Shown here one piece after another: positions 7,154 through 15,490 of a stretch of DNA of 53,161 nt; the stretch's first letter is position 1; each line of letters starts with the position of its first letter. Source of the DNA: Saprospira grandis (GTDB taxonomy: Bacteria; Bacteroidota; Bacteroidia; Chitinophagales; Saprospiraceae); assembly GCF_027594745.1 (NCBI RefSeq), contig NZ_CP110855.1:1-53161 (forward strand), read 5' to 3'. The notes beneath the pieces were generated by a model that was given only the letters and a program-made list of their open reading frames with translations, had not been told where the DNA came from and did not search any database. The position numbers and the translations under genes were made by a program.

Positions 7154-9220
7154 ATGTCAACAACTCCCAATATTCCCAACTTTGCTTTGGGGCAGTGGCA
7201 GCCGCATGAAGGCGAAGGCATTGCACAATACAATGCCATTACGGGCCAATTGATTAGCACCGTAGGCAGCCAAGGTTTAGATTATGCGGCCATGGCCCAA
7301 TACGCCAGAGAAGTCGGTAACCGCAATTTGCGCAAAATGACTTTCCACCAAAGAGGTAGAATGCTCAAGAAATTGGCTTTGCACCTTTACGGAATGCGCA
7401 AGAAATATTATCCCCTGAGTTACCAAACTGGGGCCACCAAAGTCGATAGCTGGATTGATATTGATGGGGGAATTGGGACGCTCTTCGCTTATGCTTCTTT
7501 GCGTAAAAAATTTCAAGACCAACCCTATTTTGTAGATGGCGAAACGGCTCCTTTGTCTAAAGAAGGGACCTTTGTGGGCCAACATATTATGGTCCCTCGT
7601 CGTGGGGTGGCCATTCATATCAATGCCTTTAATTTTCCTATTTGGGGAATGCTAGAAAAATTGGCGGTCAATCTTTTGGCGGGTATGCCGGCTATTGTCA
7701 AACCTGCTGAACAAACTTCTTATTTGACCCAAGCCATGGTGCAAGATATTGTGGCTTCTGGCATTTTGCCCGAGGGCGCTTTGCAGTTGGTTTGTGGTTC
7801 TGGTGTTGGCATTTTGGATCCAGTAACTTCTCAAGATGTGGTGACCTTTACGGGCTCGGCTAGTACGGGCCGTATGCTCAAAAGCTTGCCCCAGATTGTA
7901 GAGCAGGCCGTTCCCTTTAATATGGAAGCCGATTCTTTGAACTGTTCTGTTTTGGGCCTAAATGCCTTGCCTGGCACGCCCGAATTTGATCTATTTATCA
8001 AAGAGGTGCGCAAAGAGATGACCGTAAAAGCAGGACAAAAATGTACAGCTATTCGCCGCATTTTGGTCCCTCGCCAACAAATGGATGCGGTACAGGAGGC
8101 CTTGAGCCAACAATTGGCCAAAACTGTAGTGGGTGATCCTCAATTAGATGGGGTGCGCATGGGCGCTTTGGCCAGCAAAGAACAGGTCGCCGAAGTGCGC
8201 AAGCAAGTTGGCCTTTTGGCTGAAGAAAACGAATTAGTTTTTGGCCAAATGACCGACTTTGAAGTTATGGGTGCTTCTGCAGAAACAGGGGCATTTTTGG
8301 CGCCTATGCTCATGCGTTCTGCAGATGGTTTCAAAGCCACTAGAGTACATGAACTAGAAGCTTTTGGTCCAGCTAGCACTTTGATTCCTTATGATAATAC
8401 AGAGGAAGCCGCAGCCTTGGCCCGAATGGGAAAAGGTTCTTTAGTGGCCTCTATTGTTACTGCAGACGACACAGAAGCTAGAGATTTTGTGATGGAGGCC
8501 GCTAGTCATCATGGTCGCATTTTGATTCTCAACCGAGATTCGGCTAAAGAAAGTACTGGACATGGTTCGCCCATGCCTTTATTGAGCCATGGTGGTCCTG
8601 GACGAGCAGGAGGTGGAGAAGAAATGGGCGGAATGCGTGGCGTTAAGCATTATTTACAGCGGACAGCTTTGCAGGGAAGTCCAACCACTCTTTCTAATGT
8701 TACGCAGACTTATCAATATGGCGGCCGCTATATTGAGGACCAAGTTCATCCTTTCCGCAAGCATTTTGAAGAATTGCAGGTTGGCGAAACTTGGATCACG
8801 CATAAACATACCGTTAGCGAGACCGATATTACCAATTTTGCCAATGTGAGCGGCGACAACTTTTATGCGCATATGGATGCCACCTCTTTAGAGGGGACCA
8901 TTTTTGAGCAGCGAGTAGCGCATGGTTATTTTGTCTTGGCCAAGGCGGCCGGCTTATTTGTTGAGCCCAGAAAAGGGCCCGTTTTGCTTAATTATGGCTT
9001 AGAGGAATGCCGCTTTGTCAAGCCCGTTTATCCAGGAATGACGATTGGCGTACGCTTGACGGTTAAGGAAAAAGTGGCCCAAGAAAAGCGGGAGCCAGAA
9101 GATATTGCCAAGGGTATTGTCAAGTTTTTGGTAGATGTCTATGATGAAACTGGCGAAAGTGTGGCCATTGCCACTATTTTGACTATGGTCAAGATGTTGG
9201 ACCAAAATGGAATTGACTAA
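7154..9220 (+). CDS. paaZ: Bifunctional oxepin-CoA hydrolase / semialdehyde dehydrogenase PaaZ
   Basis: Opens the oxepin-CoA ring and oxidises the resulting aldehyde with NADP to 3-oxo-5,6-dehydrosuberyl-CoA. 688 residues (E. coli 681). Residues 1 to about 520 form an aldehyde dehydrogenase domain with FTGSASTGR and the catalytic Cys297 in KAGQKCTAIRR. Residues about 535-680 form a MaoC-type (R)-hydratase domain with VSGDNFYAH, giving Asp568 and His573 in the D-x4-H hydratase pattern. The two domains channel a reactive aldehyde between active sites in known PaaZ. The start lies one base after an AT-rich repeat. Confidence 0.96.
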   Translation: MSTTPNIPNFALGQWQPHEGEGIAQYNAITGQLISTVGSQGLDYAAMAQYAREVGNRNLRKMTFHQRGRMLKKLALHLYGMRKKYYPLSYQTGATKVDSWIDIDGGIGTLFAYASLRKKFQDQPYFVDGETAPLSKEGTFVGQHIMVPRRGVAIHINAFNFPIWGMLEKLAVNLLAGMPAIVKPAEQTSYLTQAMVQDIVASGILPEGALQLVCGSGVGILDPVTSQDVVTFTGSASTGRMLKSLPQIVEQAVPFNMEADSLNCSVLGLNALPGTPEFDLFIKEVRKEMTVKAGQKCTAIRRILVPRQQMDAVQEALSQQLAKTVVGDPQLDGVRMGALASKEQVAEVRKQVGLLAEENELVFGQMTDFEVMGASAETGAFLAPMLMRSADGFKATRVHELEAFGPASTLIPYDNTEEAAALARMGKGSLVASIVTADDTEARDFVMEAASHHGRILILNRDSAKESTGHGSPMPLLSHGGPGRAGGGEEMGGMRGVKHYLQRTALQGSPTTLSNVTQTYQYGGRYIEDQVHPFRKHFEELQVGETWITHKHTVSETDITNFANVSGDNFYAHMDATSLEGTIFEQRVAHGYFVLAKAAGLFVEPRKGPVLLNYGLEECRFVKPVYPGMTIGVRLTVKEKVAQEKREPEDIAKGIVKFLVDVYDETGESVAIATILTMVKMLDQNGID

Positions 9221-9253
9221 ATTTGGGCGTAGAGGCGGGCCAAAGGCCCGCCT

Positions 9254-9379
9254 GGCCTAGCGATGTGTAGCAGTGGCCGTCAGGCCAGACCTAGGCGGCG
9301 GAGCCGCCGCAGGGCCGAGCAAACTTGCGAGCTGCGAAACGTAGCGCCGACGAGCGAAGCGAGGCGGAGGCCCCAAAAC
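9254..9379 (-). repeat. GC-rich modular repeat, copy 5
   Basis: Reverse A-type copy between paaZ and the next crotonase gene. It is preceded by an extra hairpin GGCGGGCC-AAA-GGCCCGCC at about 9233-9251. Internal stems include GGCGGC-GGA-GCCGCC. The terminal CCCCAAAACATTAAAA begins the leader of the following gene. Confidence 0.85.
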
Positions 9380-9408
9380 ATTAAAATATAGTATAAAAAC
9401 GAGATAGC

Positions 9409-10182
9409 ATGGAAGATAAGACGCAATTAGGAAAAGTAGAATTGACGGTAGAGAAAGGCCTGGCAAAAATTAGTTTTTACCATCCTGCGCATAACTCTTT
9501 GCCTGGAAAATTGCTGGCCAAATTGGCCAATACGATCACGGAAGTATCAGCTATGGAGGCGGTAAAAGTGATTGTTTTGCAGAGCGAGGGCAATCGCACA
9601 TTTTGTGCGGGAGCTAGTTTTGACGAATTGATTTCGATTAAGGATTTGGAGACCGGAAAAGCCTTTTTTATGGGTTTTGCCAATGTCATCAATGCTTGTC
9701 GCAAATCTTCAAAATTGATTATTGGCCGAGTACAGGGAAAAGCTGTAGGCGGCGGAGTTGGTTTGGCTTCTGCTTGCGACTATTGTTTTGCCACTAAATA
9801 CGCCTCCGTAAAATTGAGCGAATTGGCCATTGGTATTGGTCCTTTTGTGGTGGGGCCAGCGGTAGAGCGCAAAGTCGGTTTATCGGCCTTTTCGCAAATG
9901 GCCATCAATGCCACCCAATGGTATTCGGCAGAATGGGCCAGAGAAAAAGGACTTTTTACCGAAGTATTTGAGAGTGCGGAATTGATGGATGAGGCCATCT
10001 TGAAATTGAGCTTCAACTTGTCCAATTCTAGTCCTGAGGCCATGCAAGAGCTCAAAGGAATTTGCTGGAAAGGCACCGAAAACTGGGATGAGCTTTTGGC
10101 AGAGCGAGCGGCTATTAGTGGGCGTTTGGTCCTTTCTGATTTTACGGTAAATGCCATCAATGACTTTAAGGCCAAGGCCTAA
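9409..10182 (+). CDS. Enoyl-CoA hydratase/isomerase family protein (PaaF position)
   Basis: 257-residue crotonase-fold protein. By position it is the best candidate for 2,3-dehydroadipyl-CoA hydratase (PaaF), the only core step not otherwise covered. Visible: FCAGASFDEL (oxyanion hole), GKAVGGGVGLASACDY and the second-glutamate segment SELAIGIGPFVVGPAV. The first catalytic glutamate of classical hydratases (GGG-x-E-L) is replaced by glycine here (GGGVGL), while the second is retained. The chemistry may therefore differ (isomerase or another hydratase). paaY follows after 15 bp, which supports membership of the phenylacetate set. Crotonase family is certain; the PaaF assignment is inference. 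Confidence 0.8.
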   Translation: MEDKTQLGKVELTVEKGLAKISFYHPAHNSLPGKLLAKLANTITEVSAMEAVKVIVLQSEGNRTFCAGASFDELISIKDLETGKAFFMGFANVINACRKSSKLIIGRVQGKAVGGGVGLASACDYCFATKYASVKLSELAIGIGPFVVGPAVERKVGLSAFSQMAINATQWYSAEWAREKGLFTEVFESAELMDEAILKLSFNLSNSSPEAMQELKGICWKGTENWDELLAERAAISGRLVLSDFTVNAINDFKAKA

Positions 10183-10197
10183 GTAAAAGCGAAAAAG

Positions 10198-10800
10198 ATG
10201 TTTTACGAGTTTAGAGGATACCGCCCGGTGGTGCATGAAACGGCTTTTGTGCATCCTCAGGCCAATGTAACGGGCAATGTGTTCATTGGGGCGCATTGTT
10301 ATATTGGGTCAGGGGCTGTTTTGCGTGGAGATTGGGGCGAAATTCGCTTAGAAGAGGGCTGCAATATTCAGGAAAACTGTGTGGTCCATATGTTTCCGGG
10401 CCGCTCGGCTTATTTTGGAGCTGGGGCGCATGTGGGACATGGAGCCATTATTCATGGGGCGCATTTGGAAGAAAATACCATGGTTGGTATGAATGCGGTT
10501 TTGATGGATGATGTTCGCCTAGGGGCCCATAGTATTGTGGGCGCTTTGAGTTTTTTAAAAGGCGAAATGCAGATTCCGCCTCGTTCTTTGGTGGTCGGAA
10601 ATCCGGCCAGAATTGTCAAAGAGCTAAGCGATGAGATGATTGCTTGGAAGCGAAAAGGGACCGGACTTTACCAGCAATTGCCCAAAGATTGCCAAGAGAG
10701 TTTAAACGTTTGCGAGCCACTACGGCAAGCAGAAGAAGGGCGGCCTGGCCGTCAAGCTTTTGCCGAATTTGAAAGCCTGAAGCGAACAAAGCGGAAATAA
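10198..10800 (+). CDS. paaY: PaaY, left-handed beta-helix (gamma-carbonic-anhydrase-like) thioesterase
   Basis: 200 residues of hexapeptide repeats (NVTGNVFIGAHCYIGSGAVL onward) with the metal-binding histidines of the family in VVHMFPG and HVGHGAIIHG. In E. coli PaaY is a thioesterase that removes a toxic CoA derivative formed when the phenylacetate pathway stalls. The C-terminal extension (about 170-200) is charged. Last gene of the phenylacetate run; a strong rho-independent terminator follows directly. Confidence 0.9.
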   Translation: MFYEFRGYRPVVHETAFVHPQANVTGNVFIGAHCYIGSGAVLRGDWGEIRLEEGCNIQENCVVHMFPGRSAYFGAGAHVGHGAIIHGAHLEENTMVGMNAVLMDDVRLGAHSIVGALSFLKGEMQIPPRSLVVGNPARIVKELSDEMIAWKRKGTGLYQQLPKDCQESLNVCEPLRQAEEGRPGRQAFAEFESLKRTKRK

Positions 10801-10805
10801 ATGAA

Positions 10806-10838
10806 AAAGCCCCTACAAATTGTAGGGGCTTTTTTTTG
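10806..10838 (+). terminator. Rho-independent terminator after paaY
   Basis: Perfect stem AGCCCCTACAA / TTGTAGGGGCT followed by a run of T. It ends the phenylacetate gene run. Confidence 0.92.
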
Positions 10839-10846
10839 TCTAAAAC

Positions 10847-10869
10847 TTATTAGTCCCTCAACTTTTTCC
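10847..10869 (+). repeat. 23-bp exact inverted repeat, copy a
   Basis: The 23 bases here (core TTAGTCCCTCAACTTTTT) occur exactly in reverse complement at 37996-38018, about 27 kb away. Both sites lie in convergent intergenic regions near a C-variant GC-rich element. Confidence 0.85.
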
Positions 10870-10935
10870 TTTTAACAAAAAGAAGTGGAAAAGCCATTAA
10901 AGCTGCTTTTGTATGAGGGGAGCTAGCTGTATAAT

Positions 10936-11465
10936 TTGGGGCCCGCGGCCAGCTTTGCTGGCCGCCGCTATGCTTCGCGGCTCGCAAGTCTGCTCGGCCC
11001 TGCAGCCGTCTCTGGCGGCTTTGGTCTGGCCCTTTGGGCCACCGCTGCGCAGCGCTGGGCCGCTCATCCATTTTTTTCAGTCTATCTTTTTTCTTTGGCC
11101 GTCTTTTGATAAAAATTTTAAGCTAGTCAAGGCATTTTATAAGAGTTTAGCTGCTCTTCTTTTATACAAATTTTTGCTCTAACGGCTTCACCTTTAAATC
11201 TAATTACTTGATTTACAGCGATTAGACGCAATAAAGAAATCTTTAATTAAAGAAATAACGGAATCTTTATTGCCGTCATGGACCAATTTTGCATCTAGAG
11301 GCGGCTTTGCCGCCTAGCTGTGGGTGTTCACCCACAGCATCGGCTGAGGGATGGGCAGCAGTGGCCCGAAGGGCCAGACCCAGGCGGCGCAGCCGCCGCA
11401 GGGCCGAGCAGACCTGCGAGCTGCGATACAGCCCGCCCCGCCCGCAGGGCGGGGCAGCCCCAAAA
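10936..11465. repeat. Composite repeat I (forward GC element, AT element, reverse GC element)
   Basis: The convergent paaY-marC gap holds no gene. It contains a C-variant GC-rich copy (10936-11069, ending AGCGCTGGGCC), a linker ending CTTGATTTACAGCGATTAG, an AT-rich copy (11230-11271), and a reverse B-variant GC copy (11294-11465) with CTGTGGGT-GTTC-ACCCACAG and CATCGGCTGAGGGATGG. The two outer ends, TTGGGGCC and GGGGCAGCCCCAA, are inverted relative to each other. Open reading frames here merely translate the repeat. Confidence 0.83.
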
Positions 11466-11470
11466 GAAAA

Positions 11471-11497
11471 AAGCCCTTCCCCAAAAAGGAAGAGCTT
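11471..11497 (-). terminator. Terminator for the MarC-family gene
   Basis: On the minus strand: stem AAGCTCTTCC / GGAAGGGCTT (one T-G pair) followed by TTTTTTC. It lies 29 bp beyond the stop of the MarC gene. Confidence 0.75.
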
Positions 11498-11526
11498 TAT
11501 AAAGTGAGTATTTTGCCTGCCCTAAA

Positions 11527-12180
11527 TTAGGGAGTCGCTACGGCCAAAGAGGGAAAAATACCGGCCAAAATGGGGCGCAAACCGCTGAGGAAAAACTCTA
11601 CGGCGATCACCATAACGATGAGGCCCATTAGGCGGAGCATAATTTTATTGCCCGTTTCGCCCAGCCATTTTGAGATAGTCGAAGAGGCATATAAAATGGC
11701 ATAAGTGATGGCTAGAATAAGGGCCATACTGCCAATGAGAATAAATTTTTGAGCAATATTATCGGCATCCTGCATCAGGATGATCGAGTTGGTGATTGCG
11801 CCAGGGCCACAAATAAGCGGAATGGCCAAAGGCGTAATAGAAATATCGGTAACATAAGATTTTACCTCTTCTTCCCGGACCTTAATGCGGCCCAAGCGGG
11901 CTTGCAACATATCTGAGCCCATTTGGAAAAAGATGATTCCGCCCACAATGCGAAAAGCATTGGCCGAAATACCAAAAAAGGAAAACAAAAGCTGCCCAGA
12001 AAGGGCAAAGGCCAACATGGTGAAAAAGGCGGCAATGACGGCTTTTTTTGCTGTGGCCCGCTGCTGTTGTTTTGTCAATTCGCTGGTCATGGTCATAAAG
12101 ACAGGCATGGTGCTTAGCGGATTGACAATAGAAAAGTAGGAGGTGAAGGCCAAAAGGCCAAAAGCCAAGTTTTCGCTCAT
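11527..12180 (-). CDS. MarC family integral membrane protein
   Basis: 217 residues with about six hydrophobic transmembrane segments: LAFGLLAFTSYFSIVNPL at the N-terminus, then AVIAAFFTMLAFALSGQLLF, LIGSMALILAITYAILYA and a C-terminal LMGLIVMVIAVEFFLSGL. NPLSTMPVF and the internal PLAIPLICGPGAI are characteristic of the MarC/UPF0056 family. Despite the name, MarC proteins have no proven role in multiple antibiotic resistance; the substrate is unknown. It is monocistronic, convergent with paaY and divergent from the Lrp-type gene. Confidence 0.92.
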   Translation of the reverse strand: MSENLAFGLLAFTSYFSIVNPLSTMPVFMTMTSELTKQQQRATAKKAVIAAFFTMLAFALSGQLLFSFFGISANAFRIVGGIIFFQMGSDMLQARLGRIKVREEEVKSYVTDISITPLAIPLICGPGAITNSIILMQDADNIAQKFILIGSMALILAITYAILYASSTISKWLGETGNKIMLRLMGLIVMVIAVEFFLSGLRPILAGIFPSLAVATP

Positions 12181-12294
12181 TGTAGTTGTTTTTTATTGCG
12201 AAGGAGTTGGATTTGTTTTGCGGGGCAAATCTAGAGTAGAAAGCTAGTTTTTTAGCGTTTTTTTCTGAAAAAAATATATTTTTAGAAAATTGAA

Positions 12295-12316
12295 CTGCTA
12301 AAGTACTTTTTAGCAG
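12295..12316. promoter_or_regulatory. Candidate operator in the marC/lrp divergent region
   Basis: Inverted repeat CTGCTAAA-N6-TTTAGCAG, 77 bp upstream of the Lrp-type ATG. Lrp-type regulators often autoregulate from such sites. No direct evidence beyond symmetry and position. Confidence 0.4.
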
Positions 12317-12393
12317 AAAATATTTTCTTTTGCCTACTCAAAAAGGCCCTGCCAAAGTAATTTTCCCCTTATTTAAAGAAAACATTAAGCCGC

Positions 12394-12855
12394 ATGAAAC
12401 TGGACCCCACTGATTTGAAGATTTTGCAACTTTTGCAAGCCGATGCCAAGTTAAGCATCAAAGAAATCTCGGCCGATTTGGGCCTGAGCAGCACGCCCGT
12501 ATATGAGCGCATCAAACGCTTAGAAAAGCGAGGATATATTAAAGGTTATGTGGCCTTGGTCAATCGGCGAAAAGTAGAAATGGGCCTGATGGCCTTTCTC
12601 TCGGTTTCTCTAAAAGAGCATTCGCAAACGGCCCTCTTAAAATTTGAGCAAGAGATTATCAAATTCCCTAAAGTGATGGAATGCTATCATATTGCGGGGC
12701 AATATGACTTCATCCTCAAGATTGTGGTCCGCGATATGCAAGATTATCACGACTTCACTTTTAATCGCTTAGCGGCCATGGATAATATTGGGCATGTGCA
12801 GACCGATTTTGTGATGAATGACATTAAGTACTCGACAGAAATCCCTTTAGATTAA
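12394..12855 (+). CDS. Lrp/AsnC family transcriptional regulator
   Basis: 153 residues, typical Lrp length. The N-terminal winged helix (about 4-60) reads LDPTDLKILQLLQADAKLS, then LGLSSTPVYERIKRLEKRG. The C-terminal RAM effector domain (about 65-150) contains MECYHIAGQYDFILKIVV. These proteins form octamers that sense amino acids. The target cannot be read from sequence. The palindrome TTAAAACA-ATA-TGTTTTAA overlaps the stop codon (12852-12870). Divergent from marC and followed by the glucosaminidase gene after 212 bp. Confidence 0.94.
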   Translation: MKLDPTDLKILQLLQADAKLSIKEISADLGLSSTPVYERIKRLEKRGYIKGYVALVNRRKVEMGLMAFLSVSLKEHSQTALLKFEQEIIKFPKVMECYHIAGQYDFILKIVVRDMQDYHDFTFNRLAAMDNIGHVQTDFVMNDIKYSTEIPLD

Positions 12856-13067
12856 AACAATATGTTTTAAAAGGGCCAGTAATTTTTTTCAAGCAGCAAT
12901 AACTTACTGAAAATTAGACTATAAAGCGCTTGTGGCTTCTTTTTGGACCAGCAAATAGCAGAGCGGCAGCGGCAAAAAGTTGGAATTTCTTGCGAAATTG
13001 AAACAAATTGTTTTAAATTTGTGTAGGAAATGGCAACTCATCTTGCTCACCAATCAAAACAATCGCT

Positions 13068-13982
13068 ATGCTTGAAAAAAATCTCAGCCTTTTGCGCCAC
13101 AATATTGCTGTGGTCTGGAAAAATCCCAAAAGCTTGCTCATTTATCCACGACAAATGAGCAGAAAAGCCAAATTTCAATGGGTAGTTTTAGGCAGTTTGG
13201 CCTTTTTGCTCTCTCAAAGAGAACTGTCTTTTCAGTTATCTTTATCTGTACCCGAAGTTTTAGAAACTGGCCAAGCCGAATTGCCCCCAACTACAGCTCG
13301 TCCACAACTTGCTGCAATACAAGCTGTTGCCAAGCCTTGGTGGAAACAAATTAAAGAAAAATCTAAAGACATTAGAGATAAACTTAATTTGGCCAATGCC
13401 GCAACTGCCGTAGGTGCCGCTTTGAGTACAGAACAACAAGCCGAGGCCGCCAAATATTCTAATTTGGGCTTTGTGCTCAATCCAACTTTACCCAAACGCT
13501 TGGGCGTATCGGCTGAAGTCGTTGCTTTTAAGACAAAAAAGTGTACTGACTATGTAGATAAATACGCCAAAATTGCTGTAGAAGAAATGGAGCTTTACGG
13601 TATACCCGCAAGTATTACTTTGGCTCAGGGTTTATTGGAAAGCAATGCTGGCGATAGCCGATTGGCCAAAAATGAAAACAATCATTTTGGCATCAAATGC
13701 AAGAAAAAATGTTTGGGCTGCCGATGTGCTAACTATACCGACGACGATAAATATGATATGTTCCGAATTTTTGAATCGCCCTGGTACAGCTTTAGAGAAC
13801 ATAGCAAATTGCTACAAGGAAAACGTTATAAGCACTTATTAAAACTAGAAATTACAGATTATAAAAACTGGGCCCGTGGTTTGCAATCTGCTGGCTATGC
13901 GACCAATCCCAAATATGGCGTTACCCTTATCGAAATTATAGAAAAACTGAACCTACAACGTTTTGACAAGGCTGCAAATTAG
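13068..13982 (+). CDS. Glucosaminidase-domain peptidoglycan hydrolase
   Basis: 304 residues. The N-terminus has a basic stretch followed by one hydrophobic segment (WVVLGSLAFLLSQ, about 44-56), probably an anchor or uncleaved signal. A low-complexity Ala-rich linker follows. The C-terminal mannosyl-glycoprotein endo-beta-N-acetylglucosaminidase-like domain (about 160-300) carries the candidate catalytic glutamate in TLAQGLLESNAGDSRLA, then NNHFGIKCK and a YATNPKYG segment typical of the family. A cysteine cluster CKKKCLGCRC is inserted after the FGIKC motif. No LysM domain. Role: cell-wall turnover (inference). Followed by a strong terminator. Confidence 0.87.
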   Translation: MLEKNLSLLRHNIAVVWKNPKSLLIYPRQMSRKAKFQWVVLGSLAFLLSQRELSFQLSLSVPEVLETGQAELPPTTARPQLAAIQAVAKPWWKQIKEKSKDIRDKLNLANAATAVGAALSTEQQAEAAKYSNLGFVLNPTLPKRLGVSAEVVAFKTKKCTDYVDKYAKIAVEEMELYGIPASITLAQGLLESNAGDSRLAKNENNHFGIKCKKKCLGCRCANYTDDDKYDMFRIFESPWYSFREHSKLLQGKRYKHLLKLEITDYKNWARGLQSAGYATNPKYGVTLIEIIEKLNLQRFDKAAN

Positions 13983-14010
13983 AGCTGCTGATTGTTAATT
14001 TTTCAAGCCG

Positions 14011-14045
14011 AAGGGCCCTAGATTTTTTCTAGGGCCCTTTTTTTA
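14011..14045 (+). terminator. Terminator after the glucosaminidase gene
   Basis: Stem AAGGGCCCTAG / CTAGGGCCCTT with a T-rich loop and a T tract after it, 29 bp downstream of the stop. Confidence 0.92.
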
Positions 14046-14069
14046 TTGACTTTCAGTTGTTTAGCTCAG

Positions 14070-14149
14070 TAAAGAAATCTTTAATTAAAGAAATAACGAA
14101 ATAAAGATTCCGTTAAATAAAGAATTAAAGAAATAATGGAATCTTTATT
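14070..14149. repeat. AT-rich palindromic repeat, copy 4
   Basis: Contains AAAGAAATCTTTAATTAAAG, AAAGATTCCGTTAAATAAAG and AATGGAATCTTT. Its right end overlaps the stop codon of the resolvase gene (minus strand). It is the only AT-rich copy without a GC-rich copy within 200 bp. Confidence 0.8.
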
Positions 14150-14810
14150 TTTTTGGTCCATCTTTTTTGCGCCAGCCCTTTTGTTTGAGCCATCGATTGA
14201 GGTTGGAGGGGGTTGTTTTATAGCGGTCGGCAATATAACGTTGGCTGCTGCCCTGGGCCAAAAGCGCTTGAATTTCGGGCCAAAAAGGATCGAGTTTAGA
14301 GCGGCCGGGTCCTTTGGGGCGGCCCAAAGGCAGGCCCTTAGCTTTGCGTGCGGCCAGGGCTTCTTTGGTTCGCTGGGCAATCAGGTCGCGCTCAATTTCG
14401 GCGGCCATAGAAAAGACCAGGGCCATAATTTTACTCTGCAAACTTTCGTCGAGTTGCCAGCCCCCCTTGACCGCATAAATCCGAATTCCTTTTTTGAGGG
14501 CCAATTGCAAGACCTCCATAATTTCCAACATCGAGCGGCCAATCCGAGAGAGCTCATTGACGATGATCGTATCGCCTTGCTCCAATTCTTCAATAATTTG
14601 GCCCAGCCAGCGCTCCCGCCAATTTTTTCGGCCCGATACTTTTTCGGCAATAAAAAAGACCTTGCCCAAATTTTTATCATTGGCCAAAAAGAGAATCTCG
14701 GCCTTATTTTTCTCTAAATTTTGTTCTTTTGTAGACACCCGCAGGTAGGCCAAAGCCTTTGCGCCTTTTTGCTGCTTAAATTTTTGCCAAACGGCCTGAT
14801 TTTCTGCCAT
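14145..14810 (-). CDS. Serine recombinase (resolvase/invertase family)
   Basis: 221 residues from ATG 14810; another ATG at 14846 would add 12 residues without family similarity. The N-terminal catalytic domain shows ALAYLRVSTKEQN with the nucleophilic serine (residue 26), then ELSRIGRSMLEIME and the long E helix MAAEIERDLIAQRTKEA. A C-terminal helix-turn-helix follows GLPLGRPKG. This is a small resolvase-type enzyme, so resolution of plasmid multimers is the most economical role on a circular replicon; inversion or a transposon origin is possible. No transposase is adjacent. The AT-rich repeat overlaps its stop codon. Confidence 0.93.
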   Translation of the reverse strand: MAENQAVWQKFKQQKGAKALAYLRVSTKEQNLEKNKAEILFLANDKNLGKVFFIAEKVSGRKNWRERWLGQIIEELEQGDTIIVNELSRIGRSMLEIMEVLQLALKKGIRIYAVKGGWQLDESLQSKIMALVFSMAAEIERDLIAQRTKEALAARKAKGLPLGRPKGPGRSKLDPFWPEIQALLAQGSSQRYIADRYKTTPSNLNRWLKQKGWRKKDGPKK

Positions 14811-14892
14811 AATGCTGCTTTTGCCCCAAAATTCGCTAAAAACCATTAAAGCCCTAGTTTTTAGACAACTTTTATTGTTAATTTATCCGTGA

Positions 14893-14922
14893 ATTATTTT
14901 ACCATTTTTATTATAAAATAAT
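14893..14922. promoter_or_regulatory. Inverted repeat upstream of the resolvase, possible res subsite
   Basis: ATTATTTTA-N12-TAAAATAAT, about 85-110 bp upstream of the resolvase start, where serine resolvases commonly have their recombination and autoregulation site. Suggestive only; arms are AT-only. Confidence 0.3.
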
Positions 14923-14951
14923 GGAGGGTTTTTAATGAATTTTTTTTGGAT

Positions 14952-15478
14952 TTGGGGCCCGCGGCCAGCAAAGCTGGCCGCCGCTATGCTGCGCGGCTCG
15001 CAGGTCTGCTCGGCCCTGCAGCCGCCTGTGGCGGCTTTGGTCTGGCCCTTCGGGCCACCGCTGCGCAGCGCTGGGCCGCTCATCTTTTGTACAAACTTTT
15101 ACATTATTTGCTTCGGCCTAAAAACTAAATGCCTGATTTATAGCGCCTAGCGGCAATAAAGAAATCTTTAATTAAAGATTTAACGAAATAAAGATTCCGT
15201 TAAATAAAGAATTAAAGAAATAACGGAATCTTTATTCTTGCTATGGACCAATTTTGCAGCTAGCGGCGAGTTCATGAGGGCTTTAGCCCTCATTTCTAAA
15301 TCATCGCGAAGCGATACCACATTACTGTGGGTTTCAACCCACAGTATCGGCTGAGGGATGGTAGGGGGTGGCCGAAGGCCAGACCAAGCTTTTGAGCGTA
15401 GCGAAAAAGCGCAGGGCCGAGCAGACCTGCGAGCCCCCGCACAGCCCGACCCGCCCGCAGGGCGGGGCAGCCCCAAAA
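14952..15478. repeat. Composite repeat II
   Basis: The resolvase-lipoprotein gap has no gene. Forward C-variant GC copy 14952-15083, linker with GCTCATCTTTTGTACAAAC, AT-rich copy 15155-15236, linker GGACCAATTTTGCAGCTAG, then reverse B-variant GC copy 15263-15478. The B copy contains three stacked hairpins: ATGAGGGC-TTTA-GCCCTCAT, ATCGCGAAGCGAT and CTGTGGGTT-TCA-ACCCACAG. It ends 12 bp before the lipoprotein ATG. Confidence 0.84.
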
Positions 15479-15490
15479 CATCAAAAAACT

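Noticed and set aside
11289..11507. Open frames across GC-rich repeats (also 14935-15150, 15180-15476, 24095-24314, 5543-5785)
   Set aside because: They translate the repeat blocks into recurring peptides such as RAEQTCE and RARRSARP in several frames; they are not proteins.
14136..14717. 193-codon plus-strand frame opposite the resolvase
   Set aside because: Antisense shadow; the minus strand shows the serine recombinase motifs.
14145..14810. Resolvase as part of a Tn3-like transposon
   Set aside because: No transposase or terminal inverted repeats of that kind are near; a plasmid multimer resolvase is simpler.
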